DNA of 27,742 nt from a virus. Below the pieces are notes generated by a model. It was given only the letters and a program-made list of their open reading frames with translations, was not told where the DNA came from and searched no databases. Below are positions 5,982 to 14,813 of the stretch, one piece after another. Each line of letters opens with the position of its first letter. The first letter of the stretch is position 1. The stretch lies in the IMG/VR virus record IMGVR_UViG_3300020281_000106, positions 1 to 27,742 of that record, one strand, 5' to 3'. A program made the translations under genes and the position numbers.

Positions 5982-7319
5982 ATGGCAACACCCGCAAATG
6001 CAATATCCCCAGATGCTTATATTCTTTCATCTGTATTACTAGAAGGAGATAGACTTAAAACTGGTGCTAGTGTAGAGCTCAAAGCTATAACTTCTGATAT
6101 TGAAATATATGAACACATGGAAAAACCATACCTAACTGGTATAATGGTTGTAGTTGATAACCATGGATTATTCGATCAGATAAATTTTATGGGTAACGAG
6201 TCAGTTACAATTAGATTTAAAGCACATGATTCTATTACTGATATATCTAAGAAATTCACTATCATACAGATAGATAAGGCAGTTAAACCTACGGATTCCG
6301 CAGAGACAATTACATTTACATTACTAGAAGAATCCGCATTAAGATCCGCAACCTTTAACGTGAATAAGTGCTATAAAGGTACACCTCAATCTATTATCAA
6401 AAAAATATTAGAAGATACTATTAATAAGAAAGTCATATCATATACACCAGCAGAACAAGAAAATATCAAAGTTATAGTTCCTAATATGGAACCACTTGAT
6501 GCATGTGATTGGGTTAAAGATCGATCTACATCTGCAGAAGGTATGCCATTTTTCTTATTCTCAACCTTAGTTGGAGATGAACTAAAATTTTTAAATCTCG
6601 GAGAGATGTTAGTAGAACCTTCTATTACGAAAATACCTTTTAGATCTTCATTTGCATCTACAGATGATAGGACCAGTGAAAATGTTGTACTAGATGGTTT
6701 ACGCATACTGAGTCATTCTTATAAGAATACAGATAATTTATATGGACTAATTAAAGCCGGAAGTGTTGGAGCTTTACACACCTTTTATGATCCTGGGTTA
6801 AAGAAAGATCAAGATATAGTATTCAATGTTAGTAAAGATGTATTCAAACCTATGGTAGAAAAAAACATTTTAAAGAAAACGCAAAGTGATTATATCTATT
6901 CTGAATTGTATCAAGCACAAGATAAACCTATGCATGAAACTCAAATGACAAAAGTATCTTCCATTGGATTTACAGGTTTATATTCTAAACAAAAAGGTTT
7001 AGATGAGGAAGTTGATACTGATGGTTATAGAAATAGAGTGATAGGTAAATCTATAAAGAATTTCTTAAAGAAAAATCCTATTACGATCGTAGTACCTTGT
7101 CAGAATTTTATATCAGCAAAAGATAGTTTTACTGTAGGAAGAATTATCGACTTGAGATTTTTAAGCAACGACCCTAATAATGCAGAGAAGGGTTCCAATT
7201 ACTTAGATAAAAAGAAATCTGGTGAATATATAATTTACAGTACGAAACACCTATTACAAAAAGAAAGATATGTAATAGCCATGACGTGTTTAAAACTAGC
7301 AAATGCGGATACATTCTAA
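5982..7319 (+). CDS. 27: Baseplate central hub protein gp27
   Basis: The 445-residue protein resembles the gp27 hub subunit (T4: 391), which forms the trimeric torus joining the six-fold tube to the three-fold gp5 spike. Typical are an N-terminal tube-like beta domain (ASVELKAITSDIEIYEHMEK, then YLTGIMVVVDNHGLFD), a second one starting at FTIIQIDKAVKPTDSAE, and a middle region with MEPLDACDWVKDRS and MPFFLFSTL. The protein has no enzyme motif. It starts three bases after gp53, and its stop overlaps the next ATG (TAATG), so the hub protein and its spike partner are coupled, as expected of proteins forming a 3:3 complex. Sequence similarity to T4 gp27 is modest; the neighbours raise confidence. 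Confidence 0.8.
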   Translation: MATPANAISPDAYILSSVLLEGDRLKTGASVELKAITSDIEIYEHMEKPYLTGIMVVVDNHGLFDQINFMGNESVTIRFKAHDSITDISKKFTIIQIDKAVKPTDSAETITFTLLEESALRSATFNVNKCYKGTPQSIIKKILEDTINKKVISYTPAEQENIKVIVPNMEPLDACDWVKDRSTSAEGMPFFLFSTLVGDELKFLNLGEMLVEPSITKIPFRSSFASTDDRTSENVVLDGLRILSHSYKNTDNLYGLIKAGSVGALHTFYDPGLKKDQDIVFNVSKDVFKPMVEKNILKKTQSDYIYSELYQAQDKPMHETQMTKVSSIGFTGLYSKQKGLDEEVDTDGYRNRVIGKSIKNFLKKNPITIVVPCQNFISAKDSFTVGRIIDLRFLSNDPNNAEKGSNYLDKKKSGEYIIYSTKHLLQKERYVIAMTCLKLANADTF

Positions 7320-8272
7320 TGAGAGATTTTTACGGAGATCAGGTTAGATATTTCTTTGGCAGTGTTGCAACTCTGCCTAAGGAAGAATTATTAGGACGAG
7401 TTAGAGTTCGAATATTCGGAATACATACTGGAAACAAATCTGATATTGATGATCTAGATTTACCTTATGCTCAAGTACTCGAATCTGGATCAAGTGTACC
7501 AAATCTAAAACCCGGTGATCAGGTATTTGGTATATTCTTAGATGGTAAAAATTCACAGGTACCATTTATTATAGGATCTTTAAATAAGAGAAATGTTATA
7601 CCAGAATCTAAGGTTGAAAATATTATCAACGATCCTTCAGAAATACAAGATGATGATACTGTTAAAGCTGACAAAGATAATTATAATTTAGAAGTATCAA
7701 AAGTAGCTGCTAAGAAAAATGGTAAAGAAGTAGATTCTAAGTTAAGGGGTAATACAAATTTAGAAAAAGCATTTAATTTCTTCCTAGCACAAAATACTGA
7801 AGACGGTTCTTTATTTACACCAGAACAATGTGCAGGTATATGTGGAAATTTCTTTGTAGAATCTGGTGGATCTAAAACTGGTTTAGATAAATTAGCGGCA
7901 GGAAAAATTGTTGCTGCAGGTGATATTGATCCTGAAGCAAATAATAAATCGGAAGGTTCCAGAGGTATAGCACAATGGAATAATAATAGATGGGAATCTA
8001 GATTATTAAATTTACAAACATTTGCTGGAGAAGAACTCAAGTTAGATTGGGAAACTTCTTTAACAGCACAATTAAATTTCGTTCTATGGGAATTCGGTAT
8101 AATTGAAAGTGAAGGATCTGGTAGTCTTAAAGGTGCTTTAAAATTATTACAAAAAACAAATACAGTTGAAGAAGCAGCATTACAATTTGAAAGGTACTAT
8201 GAATTTAGCGATAAGAAATCTCTAAAGGATAGAGTAGATGCTGCAATTGCAATATACAATATTTTTACTTAG
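7319..8272 (+). CDS. 5: gp5-like hub protein: OB fold plus tail lysozyme
   Basis: The start was chosen at the ATG overlapping the gp27 stop (317 residues); an in-frame ATG 33 bases upstream lies inside gp27 and is less likely. Residues 1-90 are the gp5 OB-fold domain (LLGRVRVRIFGIHTG, DLPYAQVLESG, LKPGDQVFGIFLDG, then PFIIGSL) that docks on gp27. After a hydrophilic linker (about 95-145), residues 147-315 match the phage tail lysozyme family (Phage_lysozyme2 type): CAGICGNFFVESGG, with E181 the likely acid catalyst, and GSRGIAQWNNNRW. This differs from T4, whose lysozyme domain is of the T4L type. The beta-helix needle that follows in T4 gp5 is absent here and is encoded two genes downstream. 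The protein probably cuts peptidoglycan in the periplasm during injection. Confidence 0.82.
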   Translation: MRDFYGDQVRYFFGSVATLPKEELLGRVRVRIFGIHTGNKSDIDDLDLPYAQVLESGSSVPNLKPGDQVFGIFLDGKNSQVPFIIGSLNKRNVIPESKVENIINDPSEIQDDDTVKADKDNYNLEVSKVAAKKNGKEVDSKLRGNTNLEKAFNFFLAQNTEDGSLFTPEQCAGICGNFFVESGGSKTGLDKLAAGKIVAAGDIDPEANNKSEGSRGIAQWNNNRWESRLLNLQTFAGEELKLDWETSLTAQLNFVLWEFGIIESEGSGSLKGALKLLQKTNTVEEAALQFERYYEFSDKKSLKDRVDAAIAIYNIFT

Positions 8273-8281
8273 GAATATATA

Positions 8282-9583
8282 ATGGCAACTTTAAAAAGAA
8301 ATATAGCAAATCAAAAATTACTTGGAGCAATTAATTCTTATCCTGATACTGCTGTTTCAAAACAAGCAGTAACTACACAAGAAGAAGTACTTGCATCTAA
8401 AAGTTCTAAACATATTCAAATTGGTACTATTGCAGGTGGATTTAAGTCCATCGGACAACCTATCATATCAAATGAAGAATCTACTAAGGATCCGGTCCCA
8501 GTTATTATGGAGTCAAAAGTTCCCGGATTAACTGTAACGGAAACTGCTTCCTTATCTTCTGAGGTCTCTACGATGATTGGTGAAACTGTTTCGAATGGTT
8601 TCTTACATCGTGTTGTAACACATGGTTCTCCGGAAGGTATTAAATTAGCACTGAAACAATCCTTAGGTGTTATAGATCCGAAGATCGAAACCGCGGTAAG
8701 AGATGCAACATTAACGCAATTCCGTAATCGTATCATTAGTATATTACGTTCTGATATATTTAAAGAATTTAATAAAGTAGTTAATGTATTTAAAGAACAG
8801 TTTATTGCATTTACTGGCGGGGAATCGGGTGTTAGATTACAGACATTTCTTAAGAAATTTATACCTGGTGCAGGTAATTTACCAAGAGCAAATGAATCTA
8901 TTACAGAGGATCAGGATTTTAAATCTACGAAGAATGTACTTGCTGTAACTGGTACAGGTGCAACATGGAACTATGGAAGTACTCCTGAAAACTACAAATT
9001 TGAAATTGTATCTACTGAAGAAGAATTGGAAATAGAATTAAGAACTGCAAAAAGAGAGTTGACAGAAGTCGTTGTCGGTTGGACTGGTAACTTTATGAAT
9101 GAAGATATTACAGCGAAAAAAATACATACAGAATATTCACGTAAAGGTCCTAAGACAGGAATACCATATCACTATATTATTAGGAAAGACGGTACACTAC
9201 AGAGAGGTATACCGCTTGGATCTGAAACAAAATCTAATACTGTAATAGAATCAAATCATAATAAATTTTCTATAGTAATTGGATTCGTAGCAAAATATGA
9301 TTGTGATGCAGGTACACCAAATAAAGATAAACACATATCACATAGATCTATTACAATAGCACAAATGAAAACATTTGATCAATTCTGTAGCAACTTCTAT
9401 TCTGCATTTCCGGGTGGACAGGTACTAGGTATGAATGATCTTACAGATTTAGCTAGTAGTCCAGGATTTAATGTTCGAGACTATGTACATAATAGGTTTG
9501 GTAAAGGTAGTGTATTCGCCGATCCTAAAAAAGAAAGTTCCTTATCACCTAAAGAATTAGTGCGAAAGAGAGTACAATCATGA
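8282..9583 (+). CDS. Baseplate hub protein with degenerate amidase (PGRP-fold) domain
   Basis: The product is 433 residues. Residues about 262-408 follow the zinc amidase family (T7 lysozyme-like, Amidase_2), as found in other T4-like phage tails: VVVGWTGNFMNEDI, PYHYIIRKDGTLQRG, NHNKFSIVIGFVA, then FPGGQVLGMNDLTD and SSPGFNVRDYV. The three positions that should bind zinc are changed: G266 for the first His (family VVVHWT), M384 for the second (family GHND) and S393 for the Asp/Cys before PGF. It is therefore probably not an active amidase, although the fold and the Tyr in the YHYII motif (Y296) remain. Residues 1-240 match nothing I know; they contain a helical part (105-175) and Ser/Thr-rich stretches. 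An AGGA ribosome site precedes the ATG. Its place between the lysozyme and needle genes suggests a structural hub or spike role. Confidence 0.7.
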   Translation: MATLKRNIANQKLLGAINSYPDTAVSKQAVTTQEEVLASKSSKHIQIGTIAGGFKSIGQPIISNEESTKDPVPVIMESKVPGLTVTETASLSSEVSTMIGETVSNGFLHRVVTHGSPEGIKLALKQSLGVIDPKIETAVRDATLTQFRNRIISILRSDIFKEFNKVVNVFKEQFIAFTGGESGVRLQTFLKKFIPGAGNLPRANESITEDQDFKSTKNVLAVTGTGATWNYGSTPENYKFEIVSTEEELEIELRTAKRELTEVVVGWTGNFMNEDITAKKIHTEYSRKGPKTGIPYHYIIRKDGTLQRGIPLGSETKSNTVIESNHNKFSIVIGFVAKYDCDAGTPNKDKHISHRSITIAQMKTFDQFCSNFYSAFPGGQVLGMNDLTDLASSPGFNVRDYVHNRFGKGSVFADPKKESSLSPKELVRKRVQS

Positions 9584-11532
9584 GTAAAGATATTGATGAA
9601 CTATATATTCCGGAAGGAAAACAAAAAGATGGGTTTGAAGATCCAACGGGTTCTTATTTGCATAATTCATTCTATAATAGATCCTCTACAAGTCATGCCG
9701 CAAGAGGTATAAAAAGAAATGATCTTTACATAGGTGGTGGACATCCCAAGGTGAATTTAGAATTAAATGAACCATCTCCTTCTGAATATCCGTATAATAA
9801 AGTTACAGAAACTCTTTCAGGACATTCCATAGAATACGATGATACTCCGAAATCAGAAAGAATACTAATCAAGCATAGATTAGGTTCTGGTATAGAATTA
9901 CGTAATGATGGTACAGTTATTATTAGCTCCAAAAAGAATACTATACGATTATCACAGGGTGATGAAAAGGTTATAATAGAAGGTAATGGAGATATTGTTT
10001 ATAATGGTAATTTAAATTTAACAGTATCTGGTGATATGAACTTAGATGTTGGTGGTAATTTTAATGTGAAGACAGGTGCTGATAAGAAAGAAGATATTCG
10101 TGGTAATTATGAAACAAGTGTCAAAGAGAATATACAGAATAAAGTACTCGGTAATATTACAAATACGATTAAAGGTTCGTTGACAAATACAGTACTAACA
10201 GATGTCAATAATATTATAAAAGGTTCTGATTATAAGCAGGCAAATAAAGTTGAATCATATAGTGCAACTGATACAACTATTACTTCTGCAACAACCTTTA
10301 CGACATCATCGGTATCTGCGAATATAGCCGCGAAGAAGATGGCACTACTTGGTGATAGTGGAACGATAGGCGGTGCAAATATTATCTCATACGTAAAAAA
10401 TATATACGGTACGTCCGGAACATATACAGCAGGAGTAAGTGCTCCAACATTCCATGGAAGCTTAATTGGAGATGTACAAGGTGTTGCTACTGGAGCAATC
10501 GATGCGAACCGTTCTGCTATTTCAGGTCCTGGAGGTCAGACTCAGAATATAACAAATACGGCAACTAATACATCCCAAACTATACAACCTACAAATGCTA
10601 GAGTCAATGAGCACCTGCATAAATTAAATTTCGGTATTCGAAAAGTACTTACAGATCCGAATAATACGATATTAAATGCTCTAGATAAAACAGCTTTAAC
10701 AAATAAAACACCAAATAGCCTAACTACAGAAGAAGTACGTTCTAAATTAAGGGAAGATCAGAATTACAATGATACGAATTTTATTGCATCACAAATCGGT
10801 GAAGGTAGTTTAAAATCTCATACCTATGTACGTGATCTTCCTGTTAAATTGCGTAATGCAAAAGATATTAAACAATCTACAATTATAGGAAAGAAGATTA
10901 TAGGTAATGCAGACGGTGCAACTACGAAAAAATTTCAAGCAACTGCATTTACACAGCAATATTACTTACCTGATCCACTCTTCAATCCAGATTTCCAAAG
11001 TACTATTTCGTATGAGACAAAATTATGTGGAGGTATTCCAATCAGTAAATTCATAGGTCCGTACGGCGATAAAGCAAAATTCAGTAAATTAACAGCTAAA
11101 AAGAAATTGCAAGTTGCAAGAAATCTATACTTACATGCAGAAATATTACGTGAATATAACTTAGATCCTAGATATCGTTTAGTAGTCGCAGAAGGTTTAT
11201 ACACAAAAGAGAACAGTGAAACATTAACTCCTGGAGGTATTAAAGATCTTGCTACACAGGGACGTGCAGTTGTATATGAAGTACGTGATAATAATGGTAA
11301 TATCAATAACCAATTTACATTTGTACTTGCAACAACTTTAAAAGATTATATTAATTATGATAAGTTAATATTAGATTATGATAGTTTCGATGGTACATTA
11401 AATTCTCAGATTATTATACTAACACCAAACGTGAATTCTGATTTTAAGTTATCTTTTAAGAACCAACTCGAAACAAAACTGAATGGAAGAGTACAAGGAT
11501 CAAATGAGATAGTTCACATGGAAATTTCTTGA
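9580..11532 (+). CDS. Needle protein: gp5-type beta-helix with degenerate M15 peptidase-like domain
   Basis: The 650-residue protein starts inside the end of the previous gene (ATGA overlap). Residues 95-215 carry the regular short repeats of the gp5/VgrG beta-helix: GIELRNDGTVIISSKKNT, NLNLTVSGDMNLDVGGNF, then GNYETSVKENI and GNITNTIKGSLTNTV. In T4 this helix is the C-terminal part of gp5 and forms the membrane-piercing needle. Residues about 480-617 resemble the M15 D-Ala-D-Ala peptidase domain found in gp5-like proteins of marine T4-like phages (RLVVAEGLYT, LATQGRAVVYEV, YDKLILDYD), but the metal ligands appear lost: A558 for His and V565 for Asp in the HxxGxAxD motif, and I612 for the last His. 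The middle (about 280-345) is low-complexity Thr/Ala/Gly. It has no OB fold, so it presumably joins the hub through the 7319-8272 product. Confidence 0.72.
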   Translation: MSKDIDELYIPEGKQKDGFEDPTGSYLHNSFYNRSSTSHAARGIKRNDLYIGGGHPKVNLELNEPSPSEYPYNKVTETLSGHSIEYDDTPKSERILIKHRLGSGIELRNDGTVIISSKKNTIRLSQGDEKVIIEGNGDIVYNGNLNLTVSGDMNLDVGGNFNVKTGADKKEDIRGNYETSVKENIQNKVLGNITNTIKGSLTNTVLTDVNNIIKGSDYKQANKVESYSATDTTITSATTFTTSSVSANIAAKKMALLGDSGTIGGANIISYVKNIYGTSGTYTAGVSAPTFHGSLIGDVQGVATGAIDANRSAISGPGGQTQNITNTATNTSQTIQPTNARVNEHLHKLNFGIRKVLTDPNNTILNALDKTALTNKTPNSLTTEEVRSKLREDQNYNDTNFIASQIGEGSLKSHTYVRDLPVKLRNAKDIKQSTIIGKKIIGNADGATTKKFQATAFTQQYYLPDPLFNPDFQSTISYETKLCGGIPISKFIGPYGDKAKFSKLTAKKKLQVARNLYLHAEILREYNLDPRYRLVVAEGLYTKENSETLTPGGIKDLATQGRAVVYEVRDNNGNINNQFTFVLATTLKDYINYDKLILDYDSFDGTLNSQIIILTPNVNSDFKLSFKNQLETKLNGRVQGSNEIVHMEIS

Positions 11533-11542
11533 TGAGATTCGT

Positions 11543-11550
11543 TATAAATA
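11543..11550 (+). promoter_or_regulatory. T4-type late promoter for the wedge genes
   Basis: Perfect TATAAATA followed by CTA, in the 42-base gap before gp25. Transcription would begin near 11556, leaving a short purine-rich leader (AAAAAGAGAAAGAAA) that also serves as ribosome site. Confidence 0.8.
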
Positions 11551-11574
11551 CTAAAATAGAAAAAGAGAAAGAAA

Positions 11575-12018
11575 ATGGTTTCTAGAGCATATTCGATTGA
11601 AGATGGTAATTTAAATCAAACTACTATTAGGACGTCTCGTAAAAGAGCTTATTCTGATTTAGATCTAACCTTTGCTCGAAAAGTGGATAACGATGTATTT
11701 AAGAAGTTGCATGCCGCGGCAGTCAAACAGGCCGTAAAGAATTTATTACTTACGAATCGTGCTGAAAAACCTTTTAATCCTTTTTTCGGTGGTAATTTAA
11801 ATGATTTCTTATTTGAACTAAATGATGGATTAGAAGAATCTGACATAGAACAGCAAGTAGTAACGGCAATCTCTAACTATGAACCGAGAGCTCGCGTAAT
11901 AAACGTCAAGGCTACCGCGAATCCGGATCGTAATGATATTGCAGTTACAGTTGTATTCCAGGTTGTAACGACGAATGAAGAAGTAACACTTACAGTTGAC
12001 TTAGCGAGGTTAAGATAG
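11575..12018 (+). CDS. 25: Baseplate wedge protein gp25
   Basis: The 147-residue protein is the sheath-initiating wedge subunit (T4 gp25: 132 residues; gpW/gp25 family, conserved in contractile tails and type VI secretion). It has the basic N-terminus, the segment YSDLDLTFARKVDNDVFKKL, the loop LLTNRAEKPFNPFFGGNL with the family's R-x-x-x-P-F/Y-x-P-x-F/x-G core, a helix (IEQQVVTAISNYEPRARVI) and the paired C-terminal strands NDIAVTVVFQVV and EEVTLTVDLARL. In T4, gp25 forms the core bundle with gp6 and gp7, the neighbours here. It is the first gene after a late promoter, and its stop directly abuts the gp6 start, so the two are translated together. Confidence 0.93.
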   Translation: MVSRAYSIEDGNLNQTTIRTSRKRAYSDLDLTFARKVDNDVFKKLHAAAVKQAVKNLLLTNRAEKPFNPFFGGNLNDFLFELNDGLEESDIEQQVVTAISNYEPRARVINVKATANPDRNDIAVTVVFQVVTTNEEVTLTVDLARLR

Positions 12019-13857
12019 ATGGCAACTACTATTAATTCAACTGCATTAGATTTTAATGCAATCAAAACGAATTTAAAAACATTCTTTAAATCTAAATCCG
12101 AATTTGCAGATTATGATTTTGAAGCTTCGGGTTTATCTAACATACTGGATGTACTTGCATATAATACGCATTATAACGGTCTGGTAGCTAACTTTGCGAT
12201 CAACGAAACATTCTTAGATACAGCACAGTTACGTTCTTCTATAGTATCACATGCAGAAGCACTCGGATATGAACCAAGGTCTAAGACGTCTTCTTCAGCA
12301 ACAGTAACACTGACACTGACAGTATCTGATCCCGGAAGGCCTTCTACGATTACATTGCCGGTAGGTACCAGATTTAAAACGGTAGTTGATGGAGTTACAT
12401 ACAGTTTTCAAACGCGTGAAGCTTTTACCGCCGTCGATGATTCCGGAACATACCAATTTAAGACATCTGCAGGTTCTACAACTTTGACGATACATGAAGG
12501 AACAGAGAATACTAAGACATTTTTCGTAGGGGAATCAACAGAAAGACAGATATATGTCATACCAGATGAAACGATGGACACGAATACAATTATCGTCAAG
12601 GTGTTTACATCTACTACAGGAACGGAATTTGCAAGCTATACTAATTTGAAGAATGCTGTTAATATCACATCTACATCTAAGCACTACGAAATTAAAGAAG
12701 TACCTAACGGTTTCTATGAACTGGCTTTCGGTGACGGTAATACGACAGGAGAAGCACCTTCTGCAGGAAATCGTATCGAGGTTAACTATCTTTCTACTAA
12801 AGGTGCAGTTGCAAATAATGCATCTTCATTCGAAGCGAACAACCAAGTACAGGTAGGAGGCACGGGATATACATTAGCAGTTGTAACACTTACGAATAGT
12901 TCTGGTGGATCCGAAAAAGAAGAACTAGAATCAATACGCAATAATGCAAGAAGAGCATTTTCATCGCAACAGAGATTAGTTACGGCAAATGACTATGAGG
13001 CACTCATACTTGCAAACTATGGTTCGAATATTACAGATGTTTCTGCATGGGGTGGAGAACAGAATGTCCCAGTTAAATACGGTGTTGTATATGTTGCATT
13101 AAAATTTACAGATGGTTTAAGTGAAACGCAGAAAACTACGATTAAAGATCAGATTACAACGAACCTTGTAGAACCGCTATCAATCGTCACGACTGATGTC
13201 ATATACGTAGATCCTGAAGATGTCTTCTTAGAACTAGAAGTATTCTATAATTTCGATCCGGATCTAACAAGTCTAACTGCGAATGCTATGTCGAATAGGA
13301 TTAGTACACAGATTAATACACATGTTACCAACAACCTTAAGAAATTCGATAAGGTATTCCGTAGGTCATTATTAACTGCGGAGATAGATGATCTTGATAC
13401 TGCAATACTGAATTCAAGGATGAATATATTTGTGCAGAAGAGAATAACACCGTCAACTACTGCATCGAGTTCATATGAACTTGCATATCCAATGGCAATT
13501 GCACCGGCAGATGATGTAAATCATACAATTAAGAGCTCACAGTTTACATTTCAGAATAGGAATTGTATTATTAAGAATAAACTGACATCGACTACATTAC
13601 AGATTGTAGATTTCGCCAGTAACGAAATAATTGTAGATAACATCGGTTCTTATACACCGTTATCCGGTAAATTAAATATCGTAGGATTCTTACCGTCAAC
13701 TGTACAGAATTCAGGCGTATTAAAAGTATCAGTTAAACCTGCAAATGAAAGTACAATTAGGCCTCTAAGAAATTATATTATAGATAATGATCCAGCTTTA
13801 CAGGTTATCAATACTGTTGTCGATAACCAAAATACTGAAGTAACCTTAACGACATAA
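12019..13857 (+). CDS. 6: Baseplate wedge protein gp6
   Basis: The 612-residue protein matches gp6 (T4: 660; related to P2 GpJ), the dimer that forms the inner ring of the baseplate. Features include the start STALDFNAIKTNLKTFFKSK, then DVLAYNTHYNGLVANFAINE and LRSSIVSHAEALGYEPRSK, which are the best conserved stretches of the family. The middle is beta-rich (about 90-260), then comes NARRAFSSQQRLVTANDYEA with the baseplate_J-type core, and Trp-containing DVSAWGGEQNVPVKYGVVYV. The C-terminal 130 residues hold IITINTHV-like helices and a beta domain. It begins on the base after the gp25 stop and ends one base before the next gene. Confidence 0.93.
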   Translation: MATTINSTALDFNAIKTNLKTFFKSKSEFADYDFEASGLSNILDVLAYNTHYNGLVANFAINETFLDTAQLRSSIVSHAEALGYEPRSKTSSSATVTLTLTVSDPGRPSTITLPVGTRFKTVVDGVTYSFQTREAFTAVDDSGTYQFKTSAGSTTLTIHEGTENTKTFFVGESTERQIYVIPDETMDTNTIIVKVFTSTTGTEFASYTNLKNAVNITSTSKHYEIKEVPNGFYELAFGDGNTTGEAPSAGNRIEVNYLSTKGAVANNASSFEANNQVQVGGTGYTLAVVTLTNSSGGSEKEELESIRNNARRAFSSQQRLVTANDYEALILANYGSNITDVSAWGGEQNVPVKYGVVYVALKFTDGLSETQKTTIKDQITTNLVEPLSIVTTDVIYVDPEDVFLELEVFYNFDPDLTSLTANAMSNRISTQINTHVTNNLKKFDKVFRRSLLTAEIDDLDTAILNSRMNIFVQKRITPSTTASSSYELAYPMAIAPADDVNHTIKSSQFTFQNRNCIIKNKLTSTTLQIVDFASNEIIVDNIGSYTPLSGKLNIVGFLPSTVQNSGVLKVSVKPANESTIRPLRNYIIDNDPALQVINTVVDNQNTEVTLTT

Positions 13858-13858
13858 T

Positions 13859-14812
13859 ATGGAAAAGACGCTTTTAGATTTTAATAGACGTTCGGTATCA
13901 ATCCGTAAGGATGATGTCGAAGACGTCCTGCCACAGTACTGGCAATCAGATTATCCTACGTTAGTCAGTTTCCTAGAAAACTACTATAACTTCATGGATA
14001 GTTCTGGTGAACAGAATTTCGGACAAGAACTTAAGAACTTATATCGTAACAGAGATATTGAAGCTGCAAGCTTAAAGAATCTAGATCAATTATTATTTGA
14101 GATCGGAAATAGAATTACTTCAGGTGACATATTTACGGATCCTCGTAAGGCAGCAAAGAGGTTAGCTAAATTTTATAGAAAGAAAGGTAGTTCAGAATCT
14201 ATTAAAGAATTTTTTAGACTATTCTTTGGAGAAGAAATAGAACTATCATATCCTAAAAATGATAGATTTGTAGTAGGTGAATCCAATATCGGATATGAAT
14301 CTCAGAGATTTATTCAAGATAATGCGCTATATCAACTATATTCCATATTAATACAATCACCATTAGCAGCTTCTACCTGGTCAGAGATATATCGTAATTT
14401 TGTACATCCGGCCGGCTGGTATTTCCAAGGGCAACTAGAAGCAGTTGGACTAGCTGATGTTATGGAAGATTCAATGCCGCTATCTATTCCTGATACAGAT
14501 GTAGATCCGGATATTATTGGTACTGCACAGATGTCATTGTTAGGGTCTCCGACAATTATGACATCTCTATTTGACTCCGGCGGAAATACGATAAGAAGTT
14601 ACTTAGACAATAAAGGCAAATTGATAGCTTATAGTACATTATCAATAGATAGTGCACAGAAACTTGGATATGATAAACTTTCTACGATTATAGAACCTAC
14701 ATCACCGACATTCGATATTGATAGCGATGCTTCGAATATTTTCGGTGGTATAGATTTCTCAAATACATTTGAAACATTGGATCAAAACATTTTCAAATAT
14801 GATAGTGTTTGA
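13859..14812 (+). CDS. 7: Short gp7 / GpI-like baseplate wedge protein
   Basis: The 317-residue protein follows gp6 as gene 7 does in T4. Its N-terminal 125 residues look like the tail protein I / gp7 core: VLPQYWQSDYPTLVSFLENY, NYYNFMDSSGE, LFEIGNRITSGDIF, and the hallmark RLAKFYRKKGSSESIKEFFR followed by LFFGEEIELSYP. In P2-type tails, GpI pairs with a GpJ dimer, as gp7 pairs with two gp6 in T4. The middle contains a Trp-rich segment (STWSEIYRNFVHPAGWYFQG, then QLEAVG). At less than a third of T4 gp7 (1032 residues), it keeps the wedge-core part and lacks the outer domains. No ribosome site is clear, so it is probably coupled to gp6. Symbol assigned from position and core motif, not strong similarity. 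Confidence 0.65.
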   Translation: MEKTLLDFNRRSVSIRKDDVEDVLPQYWQSDYPTLVSFLENYYNFMDSSGEQNFGQELKNLYRNRDIEAASLKNLDQLLFEIGNRITSGDIFTDPRKAAKRLAKFYRKKGSSESIKEFFRLFFGEEIELSYPKNDRFVVGESNIGYESQRFIQDNALYQLYSILIQSPLAASTWSEIYRNFVHPAGWYFQGQLEAVGLADVMEDSMPLSIPDTDVDPDIIGTAQMSLLGSPTIMTSLFDSGGNTIRSYLDNKGKLIAYSTLSIDSAQKLGYDKLSTIIEPTSPTFDIDSDASNIFGGIDFSNTFETLDQNIFKYDSV

Positions 14813-14813
14813 T

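Noticed and set aside
6386-6706. Minus-strand frames inside gp27, the gp5-like gene and the amidase-like gene (for example 6386-6706, 7681-8040, 8416-8736)
   Set aside because: All are antisense to well-supported genes, with implausible compositions and no promoter or ribosome site.
7286-7318. Upstream ATG adding 11 residues to the gp5-like protein
   Set aside because: It lies within gp27, and the ATG at 7319 overlapping the gp27 stop fits both coupling and the usual OB-domain start.
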